Source: Cavia porcellus
Lineage: Eukaryota; Chordata; Mammalia; Rodentia; Caviidae
Assembly: GCF_034190915.1 (NCBI RefSeq)
Contig: NW_026947502.1
Coordinates: 2,295,173 to 2,359,172 of the forward strand
DNA length: 64,000 bases
Direction of reading: 5' to 3'
Below are positions 11,651 to 21,929 of the stretch, one piece after another. The first letter of the stretch is position 1; every line of letters begins with the position of its first letter. Position numbers and translations under genes: made by a program. The notes beneath the pieces were generated by a model, which saw only the letters and a list, made by a program, of their open reading frames with translations, was not told the DNA's origin and made no database searches.

Positions 11651-11995
11651 GGGTCACGGTTTATGTCAGTGTCCCCCAAGCTTCATGCAATTATGTATTT
11701 GTGATTGGTTCATTGTGTAGCACTTGGGTTGGTGATGTGAGTGCTACACCCACCTAGGGGTGGAGCCAGGATATAATGTACGGGAAGGATGAAGGTGTGT
11801 GTGTCTCTCTCTCTTGCCAGTTTCTGCCTTGCTGTTTGCAGCACCCATGAATGGTTGCTCCTCCATGCCACGCTGTCTTGGAGCCAACTGAGTATGGACT
11901 GAAACCTCCAAGAACTGTAAGAAATAAACCTTTCCTTCCCTAAATTGGGGCATCAGGTACTTTGACTCAGCAAGGAGAAAAAAGTAACTAAGACA
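11651..11995 (+). mobile_element. MaLR provirus, 5' LTR (family copy b)
   Basis: It starts near TCACGGTTTATGTCAG and ends AAGTAACTAAGACA, about 345 bp. A typical AAATAAACC polyadenylation region lies about 70 bp before the end. CCCT at 11,647-11,650 and again at 14,196-14,199 may be the remains of the provirus target-site duplication. Confidence 0.85.
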
Positions 11996-13519
11996 GACTT
12001 TGGTACCAGGAGTGGGGCCATTGCTGTGACTAAACCTGATCATGTGGTTCAAAGACATTTGAAAATGACTTGTGGGAAGAGTATGGAAAGGTTCAGAGAT
12101 GTCACCTGATTATGTAGAGCTGGAATAGCTTAGGCTGTTTTGTATGGGAGATTCTGGTCAGAGCTCAGGAGACCAGAAGGCTGATAGAAAGCTGCTGGTA
12201 AGACCAGGCTCAGGAGGTTTCTGCTGGAAAGAAGGACTGCATCGGTGGTTGGACTCCAGTTGATGTATGTTATGGCTTGACAGAAAGTTTTCTGCATTTT
12301 GCCTGTGTCCAGAGACTTTACCTGAGACTAAAATTAAGGGCAGTGGACTGATGAATCTGGGAGAAGAAATGTCAAGGCAGCAGAATGTTGAGGTTGTGGC
12401 ATGGCTATTCTTGGGGGATTTTCTTCAGGTTTATGTTGCAAATCAAGAACAAAGAGCCCAGTAGGATAATTTAAAATGTTGTGAGTTTGGCCAGAAGGAT
12501 AACTCCAGTAAAACTGTGGACTGTAAGACAGAGCTGAGACTTTGACTGCTGAGAAGGAACAGAGAAACAAAAAAGATGGCCAGGGGCATCCCGGGAAGTA
12601 GCAGGTCTCCATCCTCTGCAGCCTCTAACTGTAAAAGTGAAAGACTTTGCTCAGCAGAGAAACCTGCAGAGCACCATGCTCCAGAGTAGTGACAGAGGCC
12701 ATGTGAGGTTTCAGAATGGCAGCAACCACATGAGGTTCCAGAATGGCAGTATCACAGAGAAGCTTTCCCTCACGTTCAGGTTCACAGAGCCCAGCCATCC
12801 AGGCACTGGACCCCTACAGCCAAGAGAGAGAAAACGCCTGGCTACTGCTCCAGCTGGCAGCAGACCTTGGCGGCATCCACGTGGTGCTGATTTTAGGTGA
12901 CAGGAAAATGCACAAATTCTGAGAACAAGATGGATTTCGCCCCAATTGCAAAAAGCCTGGGAAGCCAAGCAGTGTGCTCCTTAGAAGGCAATATGTAAAG
13001 AGGAAAGGGTGAAGCCAAAGGTGCAATGGAGACCCCAGAAGTTTGGAAAAGTCAGGAGCATTGATCATCCAAGGAAAGCTTCAAAAAGCAAGCAGAAGGA
13101 GCTTAAGAGAGAAGCTGCGTGAGCTGAAATCCCTAGAAGTGCCATGGGGGTGGAATTATCGAAGGCTTTTGGACCTCCCAAGCAAATTGCTTCAAATACT
13201 GAGCATGGAACTCCAGGACTTAATGTTTGCCCTGCTGGATGTTGGACTGGCTTTGTTTCCAATGCTTTGTATTCCTCTGTTTGTTACTTTTGGAATGGTA
13301 AGACTGCTGCCTTGACATTTCTTGCATTTTGGAAATGTTTAACATTGTTTCATTGCTACAGGGGGTTACAGTTAAGAGTTTGCCATAGATCTGGAGGAGA
13401 CTTGGGAGTTGGACTTTTCAGCAATGCTGAAACTGTTAGGAGTTTGTCAACTCTTGGAGATGAATTAAATATCTTTTGTATAAAGGATGTGCATGAGTCT
13501 TTGAGAGCCAGGGGTGAAA
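11996..13519 (+). mobile_element. MaLR internal region
   Basis: The region begins CTTTGGTACCAGGAGTGGGG, the conserved start of MaLR internal sequences. Later text such as GACTTAATGTTTGCCCTGC also fits that family. MaLR interiors are non-autonomous, and no gag, pol or env frame is seen. ORFs up to 156 codons inside it are chance frames. Confidence 0.8.
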
Positions 13520-14195
13520 TGTCATGGTGTCTTAGTTACTTTTCACTAGTTGCTGAGACAAAACACCTGAAGCCCAAGTTGGGAAAGGAAATGTTTATTT
13601 CTTACAGTTTTTGAAGGTTTCAGTCCACACTTAGTTGCCTCCAAGGCAGGCGGGCATGGCTGGCCTGCAGTACATGGCTGCAAACAGCAAACAGGAACCA
13701 GCAAAAAGCAAGACACACGTTCTTCCTGCCATTACATCACATCCTGGCTCCACCCCTAGGTGGGTGTAGCACTAAAACCATCAATCCAAGCACTAGACAA
13801 TGCAAATGCACAATGCAAACTCATGAGGCCTGGGGGACACAGGCATAAACCATGACACATGGTTTATGTCAGTGGCCCCCAAGCCTCACACAATCATGCA
13901 TTTGTGATTGGTTCATTGTCTTGTACTTGGGTTGGTGATGTGAGTGCTACACCCACCTAGGGGTGGAGCCATGATATGATGTAAGGGCAGGATAAAGGTG
14001 TGAGTGTCTCTCTCTTACAAGTTTCTGCCTTGCTGTTTGCAGCAGCCATGAATGGCTGTCCCACCATGCCACGCTGCCTTGAAGCCAACTGAGGATGACT
14101 GAAACCTACAAGATCTGTAAGAAATAAACCTTTCCTTACCTAAATTTGGGCATCAGGTATTTTGACTCAGCAACAAGAAAAAAGTAACTAAGACA
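13520..14195 (+). mobile_element. MaLR provirus, 3' LTR (family copy d), interrupted
   Basis: The first 8 bases (TGTCATGG) are at 13,520-13,527. The rest resumes at 13,863 (TTTATGTCAGTGGCC) and ends AAGTAACTAAGACA at 14,195. It is split by the antisense solo LTR at 13,528-13,857. Excluding the insert, its length equals that of the 5' LTR. Confidence 0.85.
13528..13857 (-). mobile_element. MaLR solo LTR (family copy c), inserted head-to-head in the 3' LTR
   Basis: The copy runs TGTCTTAGTTACTTTT...CATAAACCATGACA on the plus strand, which is the reverse complement of the neighbouring LTR. It is flanked by an exact 5-bp duplication CATGG (13,523-13,527 and 13,858-13,862). With the remainder of the 3' LTR it forms inverted arms of about 330 bp with almost no spacer. 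Confidence 0.85.
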
Positions 14196-14199
14196 CCCT

Positions 14200-16160
14200 C
14201 AATACAAACTCAAATATAAATATACAATATTAACTAAGATATCCTCAAATATACCTATGGACAGTGGCTTCAGTATATGAAATGTGGAGGGACACAGATA
14301 TTCTACCCATGAATGACACTGTATGGTCACCAATTTCATTCTTCCATATTCAATAAAATATCAAGCTGTGCTCACCAGAGACTGTATACAACTATCACAA
14401 CATCTTCGTTCATGTCCTTCACACTAGAAATGGCTTCAGTGTTCATGAATTTGAAGAAGGGGTTAACAGCTCGTGGTCCCTCAAAACACTTAAACACTAT
14501 TTGGCAATGGGAAGGGTGCCGCTGCTGATTCACATGTATCATGAGTGTGAGGCTGAAGTGTGGGTATGTGTGAACCACAAAGGGCACTGGGAAATTCTTC
14601 ACAGCTCATTGAAATATTGCTACCATGTTTGTGATGGCTTTTATACTACTGGATGCATTTCTCAGTGGTGAGGATGGCTATGGTGCTTTTGAGGACAGCC
14701 GTGGCTTGAGCTATTTTGAGTGTGACTTCTTGGCTCTAGTGTAGTACCCGCAACCTATCAGCACGCTCATCATCCTGCTGGCACAGACTTTCTAGCTTCC
14801 ATCACTGATCTTTGGGCCTTCCCAGCTTAGATCCATAAAATACTGTTGTGAGTTGTTCTCACGGGCTGTAGACCTCCAGTTAGATTCGTGGGAGGCATTG
14901 TCATGGGCTCTGGGTTTCCATCTAGACTCATGCAGGATTGGGAACCAGGTTCTTGGATGAATATTCCAGGTTTTTAGTGTTGTGGATAGATTTCCTCTAC
15001 TTTCTTGTGTTCAACTCTGAGTGACCATCATAAATAATATTATAAATTCTGTCTTGATTCCAATTGTTCTTTGCACAACCCCTGACTACAACAGTATGTT
15101 TGTGATCTCTTCTTTTACCTGAGATGTTATTTCTGATTTGACTGCTTTTACAATCTCATGAAGTTGTTGCCTTACTTCAGTTGCCATCCTCTCAGATCTC
15201 AAGTGTGTTGTTCCATATTTTTCCATGACCGTATCTCTCAAAGTTGTTGTATGTGGGCTACCGGTCTCAGATTGCCTTTTGCTCCTTCATCTTGACATTT
15301 TGTTGGGTCCTCCCAACAAGCTGGTTGTGGGGCCCCAGGCATTTCCCACATTGTGTGCTCCTCCACGGTGTAGGGGGATGGGACAGGCACTGGGTTCCTC
15401 TAATCCCAGATTCACAGGGAGGTAGCAGGGCATGGAGAAGGCTTCTCCAGACCTGTGCAGCTACACTAGGGCTTCCCTGATGATCAGGGATTCGTGGAGG
15501 TGGGGCTGCTTTCTCTCAGCCTGTGTGTCTGCACCTGGACTCCCATGATGTTGGCAGACACACAGGGGTGTGTTTGTTGATTCTCCCAGTGGATGATGGC
15601 TTCTTGAAGGAACCGAGGACCTCAGTGGTGGCCTACAGGTGCACAGGGCTTACCTGGCATTGTGTCCCTGTTCCCACTGGCTACCTGCAGGAAGGAAACT
15701 TTTGGTGGTAGCTGCCTGCAGGCAGAGGTGAATCTGCTGGTTCTCTCTGCCTGGGAAAGGGCCTTCCAGTGGCAGCACCCTGCTGATGGGGGTGGATCTG
15801 TCTGGCTCTCTGCCCATACTGGGCATCCATAGGAAAAGGCCTTCTGTTGTGAGACAGCTATTTTGAAACTAACATTTGTTGTCAGTGTTATATTCGTTGG
15901 TACCTAATTTCATTATCTATGGTATCTATTTCGGAGAATTTAAAGTGTTTCATTATGAGGAGACTTATAATATTAGTTAATAGGATTAAGCTTAATGGAA
16001 ACATATAATTATGTATAATTATTATGTGGATATATGGTGCAAGTGAAAATATATATATATAAATTACTTTTTTTAACTTTTTATTGAAAAATATATATAT
16101 CTAAATTTCAATGAGTGTACTTCTTTGAAATTTTTAGTTCATGCTTTTCTTTACAAATTC
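14200..16160. other. Unassigned sequence, possibly antisense L1 5' region in part
   Basis: No gene was recognised. The 14.8-15.8 kb part is pyrimidine-biased and GC-richer. It has the look of an antisense L1 5'-UTR/ORF1 (repeats of short GGC and CAGG blocks, no open frame), but no firm landmark was found. AT dinucleotide runs occur at about 16.05 and 16.09 kb. Confidence 0.3.
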
Positions 16161-16164
16161 AGAT

Positions 16165-16254
16165 CTTTTTTTAAAATCAGCACTGGGGATCGAACTCACA
16201 ACTGCGCACTTGCAAGTCAGATGCTTACGCTGCTGAACTAAATCCCCAACCCCA
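16165..16254 (-). repeat. ID SINE, antisense
   Basis: Short T-tract, then CACTGGGGATCGAACTCACA and AACTAAATCCCCAACCCC, the reverse complement of the ID body with several substitutions. Confidence 0.85.
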
Positions 16255-17170
16255 GAAATTCAAATCTTTAATCATCACTATTCATTTTGGATTACTGCAG
16301 TGGTTACCTTCTCAGGTACACATTAGTAATCCCACAATAGTACACATTTAATTAAAATCTTCTGTTTAGGAAAGTTTTAACTACTACCTTTGTTATTATT
16401 ATATCGTTGATGCAGTTTATGAACTGATAAGATGTTTCTGGGTGCTAACTATTTTCTGTTCAGGAAGGCTTCCTGCCCTCCCTCCTTAATTTCTGAGACT
16501 AAGAGGAGTCTAGGGAAAGGGAGGCTGAGTAGCCAGGATTCCTCAAAGCTATTGCATAAGAACTGAATTCTGCACATCCTATTTTCTGTGTCTTTGCAGA
16601 ATGCAAACAGGGAACACAGCTGCCTAACAGGGACCTCTGAGGGATCCACCCTGGGGGCACCTCAAATTAGCAATAGTGCTCATGGAAACCCTGAATCCAG
16701 GAGGGAGGATCTGCTCCCTGGATCCCAATCCTCCAGGCTGGCCCCGGGGAGAGACACAGTGTTAATGTCTCACCCAGTCTGAGGTGAGGTCTCCCAGGTC
16801 TCAGTCTCTGTCCTAAGTCTCCCCTCATCCAGGTCCAGCAGGGAGCCAGCAGAGGCCGGGACTCCATGCGAGCTTCTGATAGAGGTAGATGGCAGCAGGT
16901 AAGGGGCCGGGAAGCAGGCGAGGGCACAGGCCCTCCTACACAGGCTGACCCGCGTGGACACCAAGGGGCAGGGTGACCTTAGGAACACCAGGGCCTTAAA
17001 TCCCTCTGCATCTATCCTCGGGCAAAGGGGAGCTGTGGCTCGGCCTGAGGCTCAGAAGCCTTTGCTGTCAGGCAGCACTGTCCACTTCAGAGGAGAGCAG
17101 GCCCAGCTCCAAGATGGGAATGGAAAACTGGGCAGTGGGGGAAAGTGAAGAAGCCGACTAGGCTGAGAGG
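16255..17170. other. Unassigned intergenic sequence
   Basis: Low-identity, GC-richer sequence from about 16.6 to 17.1 kb. Open frames on both strands are under 90 codons and lack any domain. No repeat was named with confidence. Confidence 0.4.
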
Positions 17171-17172
17171 TT

Positions 17173-17470
17173 CTTTGTCACCTTCCTCATCACTGCGACA
17201 AAATACCAAATATTTACAAGTCAAAGGAGGAACTTATTTTGGCCCACTTTTTTAGTCCATGGATGGCCAGATGCAATACACAAAGGCAAAGATGAATAGC
17301 CTGTGGAGAACAGCTGCCCACTTCCTGGTGACCAGAGGGCAGAAAGAGGAGGCAGGAAGAGAGATAAACGCTCGTGGGTTATGGCCCCAGACCTCACCTC
17401 CTAACAGGAAGTCAACAAAAGCACCCGTATAACCCCGTCACCTTCCAACCACAGGGGTCTTTGGGGCCAT
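17173..17470 (-). mobile_element. MaLR-like LTR, antisense
   Basis: Contains GCGACAAAATACCAAA, then AGGAGGAACTTATTTTGG, GTCCATGGATGGCC and CCTCACCTCCTAACAGG. This order is characteristic of a reverse-oriented MaLR LTR. The same pattern recurs at 42.90-43.27 kb. Confidence 0.6.
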
Positions 17471-17643
17471 TATACACCTAAACACTGAGAGTGGTGACAG
17501 GAAGAGAGTGGAGGCTCGTCCTGAGGTTGACCAGAAGCCCAAAGCCAACAGCTCCATGCCACCGTCCTCCTATGAAAGTCCTCTGCACACAGGTCAGCCC
17601 CTCCTGTCCTAGCCCTGTTCTGCCCCTTGGTGCCGCTGCTTTC

Positions 17644-17697
17644 CCTGCATACGTTCTCTGTGTCCTGTGACCTGCATACGTTCTCTGTGTCCTGTGA
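17644..17697. repeat. Perfect 27-bp tandem duplication
   Basis: The unit beginning CCTGCATACGTTCTC is present at 17,644-17,670 and again without mismatch at 17,671-17,697. It lies in non-coding sequence. Perfect identity implies a recent event. Confidence 0.95.
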
Positions 17698-17699
17698 TT

Positions 17700-19685
17700 T
17701 CACAGTACTGGTTTTTGGGTGCCATTCTTTTAGTTGCTGTAGTAGTGGTTGCTGTTTGAAAGGTATCTTCAAATTGTAAACACATCTATTTCTAAGCAAT
17801 TTGGTCAGGAGATTTTCTTTGAACATTCTAAAGCAGTAATGCTTCAGATGTTACTTATGCATCCCAGGCAGGATAAACATGATTAAATGTTTCTAAAGTA
17901 CAGATTTACCCCTGTAGGACTTGCAGAAAAGAAACAGAAGAAAACAACTTCCCTCCCCCAAAACAGTATGACACACACAATGGGAAAAACCCCAATGTTT
18001 CATGCAGTGGTAGGCAAGACGTAAAAACCACACAAATCCTCACATGTCTATGGCAATCACCATCAGGAAAAAGTCCTCCTCTGTCAATCTGGGCCTTCAA
18101 ATGCACCTGGCAATCCACACCTACATTACAGGATTTAATATTATATGCGTTTATTATCCACCCCCTCTGTGTTAATAAACTGTTATGTAAAGCCTACGTT
18201 CAAACCCCAAAAATATGCAAGACTGACATGTGAGGAAAATAATAATCACTGTAGACATTCAGTTAAAATGTACTTTACCCAAACCTCAAAATGTTTAATA
18301 AAAGCAAATATCTTCTCTATTTAACACTTTTTCATTTCTAACTGTACGGTATATTGCACTGTTAATAGGACACCTCAGTCTTTTAAGTGTCTCTTCTTTG
18401 GATGGTATTAAAGTATTATGGGATAATTAAAGATAACAAAAGGAAAGTTGATCCAATCAACTAAAATGACAGTGGATATATTACATGAAGAATTTGACAT
18501 TTTAAAATTTCCCCTTTTAAAAAAAAGTATGAAGTGGATTTGGAAAAAAAAAGGTGTCACAAAGAATCCAAATTCAATACATAAAATTATTTCAGAATAC
18601 ATTGAAAATGACATTACAAATGAGGAAAAACTCACCTTTTGGGAAAATCATTCTTCAATAACATAGAAACATGAAGTTCCAGGAAGATTTTTCATCTTGT
18701 CATATTTTAGCATCTAATTTCCCTTTATTTATTTCATTACAATAAATGCTCTAAATAAACAATTTGCCCCTTCAGTGAAGAGAGTTTTCAGCGCGGTTCA
18801 TCATTAACAAGCTGGTGCTAGGAAGAGCAGCCAGGCTCTGTGGCGATCTCTACTGCATCCATCCAAGCAAGAACAGCTGGAGGAAGCGGTCAGTGAGAAC
18901 CAGGCTCAGTGGAACCAAATGTTACCTTAAACCACCTGTGAAAGAGACACACACAGAGCTCCAGTGCTAAGCCCATGTGTCTTGTGCTATTTGTTGTGCA
19001 AGTTCCAATCCTTTGAAAGAGAAATTAAAAGGGAGCCCAGGTTTGCTTGGGTCTCTCATCAATGCTAAATTTAGTACCAAGTTTTTTGGATAAAGGTGTT
19101 TGTTCCCCTGTAACAATTTCCTCCAACGCAGTGCTAATACCACTACCACCATGTATCCAAAGTATACTGATATTTGAGACAAGCCATATACATTTGTTGT
19201 GAAAAAATACTAGTAAAGAATACATGAGAACGTAGATTGCAGCTGATGCAGCAGGCAGCAAACTCATCTGTTGTCACCTGGAGTCCCCTGCACTGAGCAG
19301 GAGGCAGGTGCACGCGACAGGGTAACCAGTACCAGCGTCCTGCAGCCAGAGACATGATAGATCTTGTGCCCAGAAAGATGTGACGATGACACACCTTCAG
19401 TAAGGGTAAAATTCCTCCAGGGAAACAGTGAAAACGCAGCTCCATTTTCTCAGGGATGGGACCAGGTGCAGCACTGACAGGGCAGGGGAAGTTGCGCTGA
19501 CCCCACGAGCTCCTGCCAAGTAGTGCACCAGCAGGATTTAAATTGCTACACCAAAGGAGCAAACAGCACAATTTTCAAATTCTGGGAAAATTAAAACACC
19601 ACAGGACGTGTTAGCATTTTGACAGTGTGGCGCTTAGGTAGATGTTGTCACTGCCTGTGTTTTCAGTATGTGGAGCAGGGAGCAG
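17700..19685. other. Unassigned intergenic sequence upstream of the olfactory receptor
   Basis: Mostly AT-rich to 18.75 kb, then mixed. Minus-strand frames at 18,967-19,571 (71-142 codons) were looked at, but no family was recognised and the frames overlap each other. No promoter or upstream receptor exon could be assigned, although olfactory receptor leader exons are usually several kb upstream and hard to see. Confidence 0.4.
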
Positions 19686-19689
19686 GGAG

Positions 19690-19900
19690 CTGAGGGTGCA
19701 GCACAGGTGTCACCAGCACAAGGCCCTGGGTTCCTTCCCAACAAAGCAAAACCCAGGAAAGGAAAGCTTTCAATAACCAGCAGCCAATCACATCAATCCC
19801 CTGTGTGTGGTCCCAGCTCCCTGGGAGGCTGCTGGGGGAGAATCGCTTGAGCCCAGAAGTTCCAGGCCAGCCTGAGTGGCATAGGGAGGTTTCTCCACAC
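19690..19900 (+). repeat. Degraded SINE composite (ID-like then B1-like)
   Basis: An ID-like 3' half (CACAAGGCCCTGGGTTCCTT) is followed about 60 bp later by a B1-like stretch (GGTCCCAGCTCCCTGGGAGG; CCAGGCCAGCCTGAG). The order is opposite to a B1-dID, so these are probably two insertions. Confidence 0.5.
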
Positions 19901-20167
19901 CCCCAGTTTCTTCACCTATAAAGTGACTGCAACACCTCAATGTTTAAAGTAAGTTAAATCTTGCATTGAAAAATAACTACTTACTACACTCAGAAAAGAG
20001 TGGAATCAATAACACCCTAACACTTAGTAACCAAGCACTGCTGATACTAGGCATTGCCTTTAAACTTACACACAAGAGAACTGACTTTAATTCATTGTTC
20101 ACCAATGGATAATTCCTCCAAAGTGTACGTTGTTGCTCAAATGCTGACATATGATCTTACAGGATGT

Positions 20168-20183
20168 ATTTTCTGCCCCACAG
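20168..20183 (+). promoter_or_regulatory. Splice acceptor before the olfactory receptor coding exon
   Basis: A pyrimidine-rich run TTTTCTGCCCCACAG ends two bases before the receptor ATG. Class II receptors typically have an intron ending just upstream of the start codon. This supports the start at 20,186 over an in-frame ATG at 20,054. Confidence 0.6.
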
Positions 20184-20185
20184 AC

Positions 20186-21116
20186 ATGGGTGAGGTCAAC
20201 CACACGACAGTCACAGAATTCCTCCTCCTGGGGCTGTCTGCCCACGCAGAGCAGGAAGTGGTTCTCTGTGGGCTGTTCCTGGGCCTGTACCTGGTCACCC
20301 TCAGCGGGAACCTGCTCATCATCCTGGCCATCAGCTGTGACCCTCGGCTCCATACGCCCATGTACTTCTTCCTGGCCAACCTCTCCAGCATCGACGTCTG
20401 CTTCTCATCAGTCACAGTCCCCAAGACGCTGGTCAATCACGTAGTGGGGAGCAAGTCCGTCTCTTATGGGCAGTGCAAGACCCAGTTGTATTTCTTTGTG
20501 ACTTTTGGCAACATGGACGGGTTCCTCCTGAGTGTGATGGCCTATGACCGTTATGTGGCCATCTGTCAGCCTCTCCACTACACCATGATCATGAGGCCCA
20601 AACTCTGTGTCCTCCTGGTGGCCATCTCTTGGGTCACAGTGAACCTGCATGCTCTCCTGCACACTCTGCTCATGGTTCGACTCAACTTTTGCTCCAGCAA
20701 CACTGCGAACCACTTCTTCTGTGACCCCTACCCTGTCCTGAAGCTCTCTTGTTCTGACACCTTTATCAATGACCTGATGGCCTTCACTGAGGGTGGGTTG
20801 ATATTTCTGACACCATTTACATGTATTGTGGTTTCCTATATGTGCATCTTCTCTAAGGTACTGAAGTTCCCCTCAGCACAGGGGATAAGGAAAGCCCTGT
20901 CCACCTGTGGGTCCCACCTCACCATGGTCTCCCTCTTCTATGGGGCAGTCCTGGGGGGTCTACATGCACTCTTCATCCTCCTTCTCTGTGCGAGACATGG
21001 TAGCTTCTGTCATCTTCACAGTGGTAACACCCTGGGTCAATCCCTTCATCTACAGCCTGAGAAATCGGGACATGAAAGCAGCCCTGAGGAAGTTAATTCT
21101 CAGATCCCAGAATTAG
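20186..21116 (+). pseudogene. Class II olfactory receptor (family 1-like) with a one-base frameshift
   Basis: This is a seven-helix, G-protein-coupled odorant receptor of about 309 residues if read through the break, the normal length. Visible marks are an N-terminal N-H-T glycosylation site (residue 5), GNLLIIL in helix 1, LHTPMYFFLANLS in helix 2, MAYDRYVAICQPLHY from residue 118, FFCD in the second extracellular loop, KALSTCGSH before helix 6 and [10 protein letters not shown] in helix 7. The first frame ends its receptor-like text near residue 256. Helix 7 and the tail continue in another frame to the TAG at 21,114-21,116. The switch falls at a run of six G (20,953-20,958); one fewer G would keep one frame. 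Unbroken, the first frame runs on to 21,157 with an unrelated tail that lacks helix 7. The start follows a splice acceptor. It is either a young pseudogene or an assembly error. Family 1 is inferred from the helix 5-7 style. Confidence 0.9.
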
Positions 21117-21891
21117 GGCACTTTATCACTCAGAGGACTGCTGGACATCTTGCATAAATTTTGCATTCAAACAACAAAATTTGGATCCACATCAGGCTAA
21201 TATTCACGTTGGCTATTCCTCTAATTAGTGATCTGTGATTATGGTCATGTTTTAAATTTGTGAATGACAGGTGCTCCTAGTTATAAAACCAGTACATTCT
21301 TTACTAAATGGTCTGATACCAAGATAATCCTTTAGCAGACAAAGAAAATGGAAAACCTGAAATATTTAGATTTCATTCATTTTTGGGAGTAGCCAGAGAT
21401 CCCATAAGACACCAGCCATTTGGGTGCCCCGGGAGACACCCAGCCAGTATCTCCCGAGATCCACACCATGTTGAAACTTAGGGTGCTGGGAAACAAAGCA
21501 ACCCTGTTGTCTCCCTGGTAAGCAGCTGTGAGCCTCCCTGTGAGCCTACCCAGCCTACTGGTGCATGGGCTGAGAATCAACAATCCCATCCCACCCATTA
21601 ACAAATGGGAGCTAGACATTAGAGCATCTCTTGGATGACCATATGCAATATAGCAAACATGGGGGATTTCCTTCTACCATCTCTCTGAAGGCAAATATTG
21701 TTATCACTGTTTTGCTTTGTTCTGATTAATTGTATCACTCTATTCAATATTGTTTTGATAAGTTCTATAATGTTCTATATTTGGTGTGATTTTGGTATAC
21801 ATGATTAAAAGAACAACTACTGTGAATATAATGAGATATACTGTGGTACCTATTACTGCGATGCCGGTAACCTGCTGTGCCAGTAACCTGC

Positions 21892-21927
21892 ATCTGCCTC
21901 TCATTAGTCACAGTCCCCAAGATGCTG
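21892..21927 (+). pseudogene. Short olfactory-receptor-like fragment
   Basis: Thirty-six bases match positions 20,398-20,433 of the receptor (helix 2/3 region) with about 32 identities, including the 15-base block AGTCACAGTCCCCAA. No receptor text was recognised on either side. It looks like the last recognisable scrap of a second receptor copy, or a short templated insertion. Confidence 0.5.
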
Positions 21928-21929
21928 TT

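Noticed and set aside
13144..13614. 156-codon frame
   Set aside because: It lies in the MaLR internal region and runs into the inverted LTR. MaLR interiors are non-coding.
18967..19571. Overlapping minus-strand frames of 71-142 codons
   Set aside because: Some text looks protein-like, but no family was recognised. The plausible pieces sit in different frames and no splice sites order them.
20099..20713. Minus-strand and alternative frames over the olfactory receptor
   Set aside because: Shadows of the receptor coding sequence. Only the receptor frame has family motifs.
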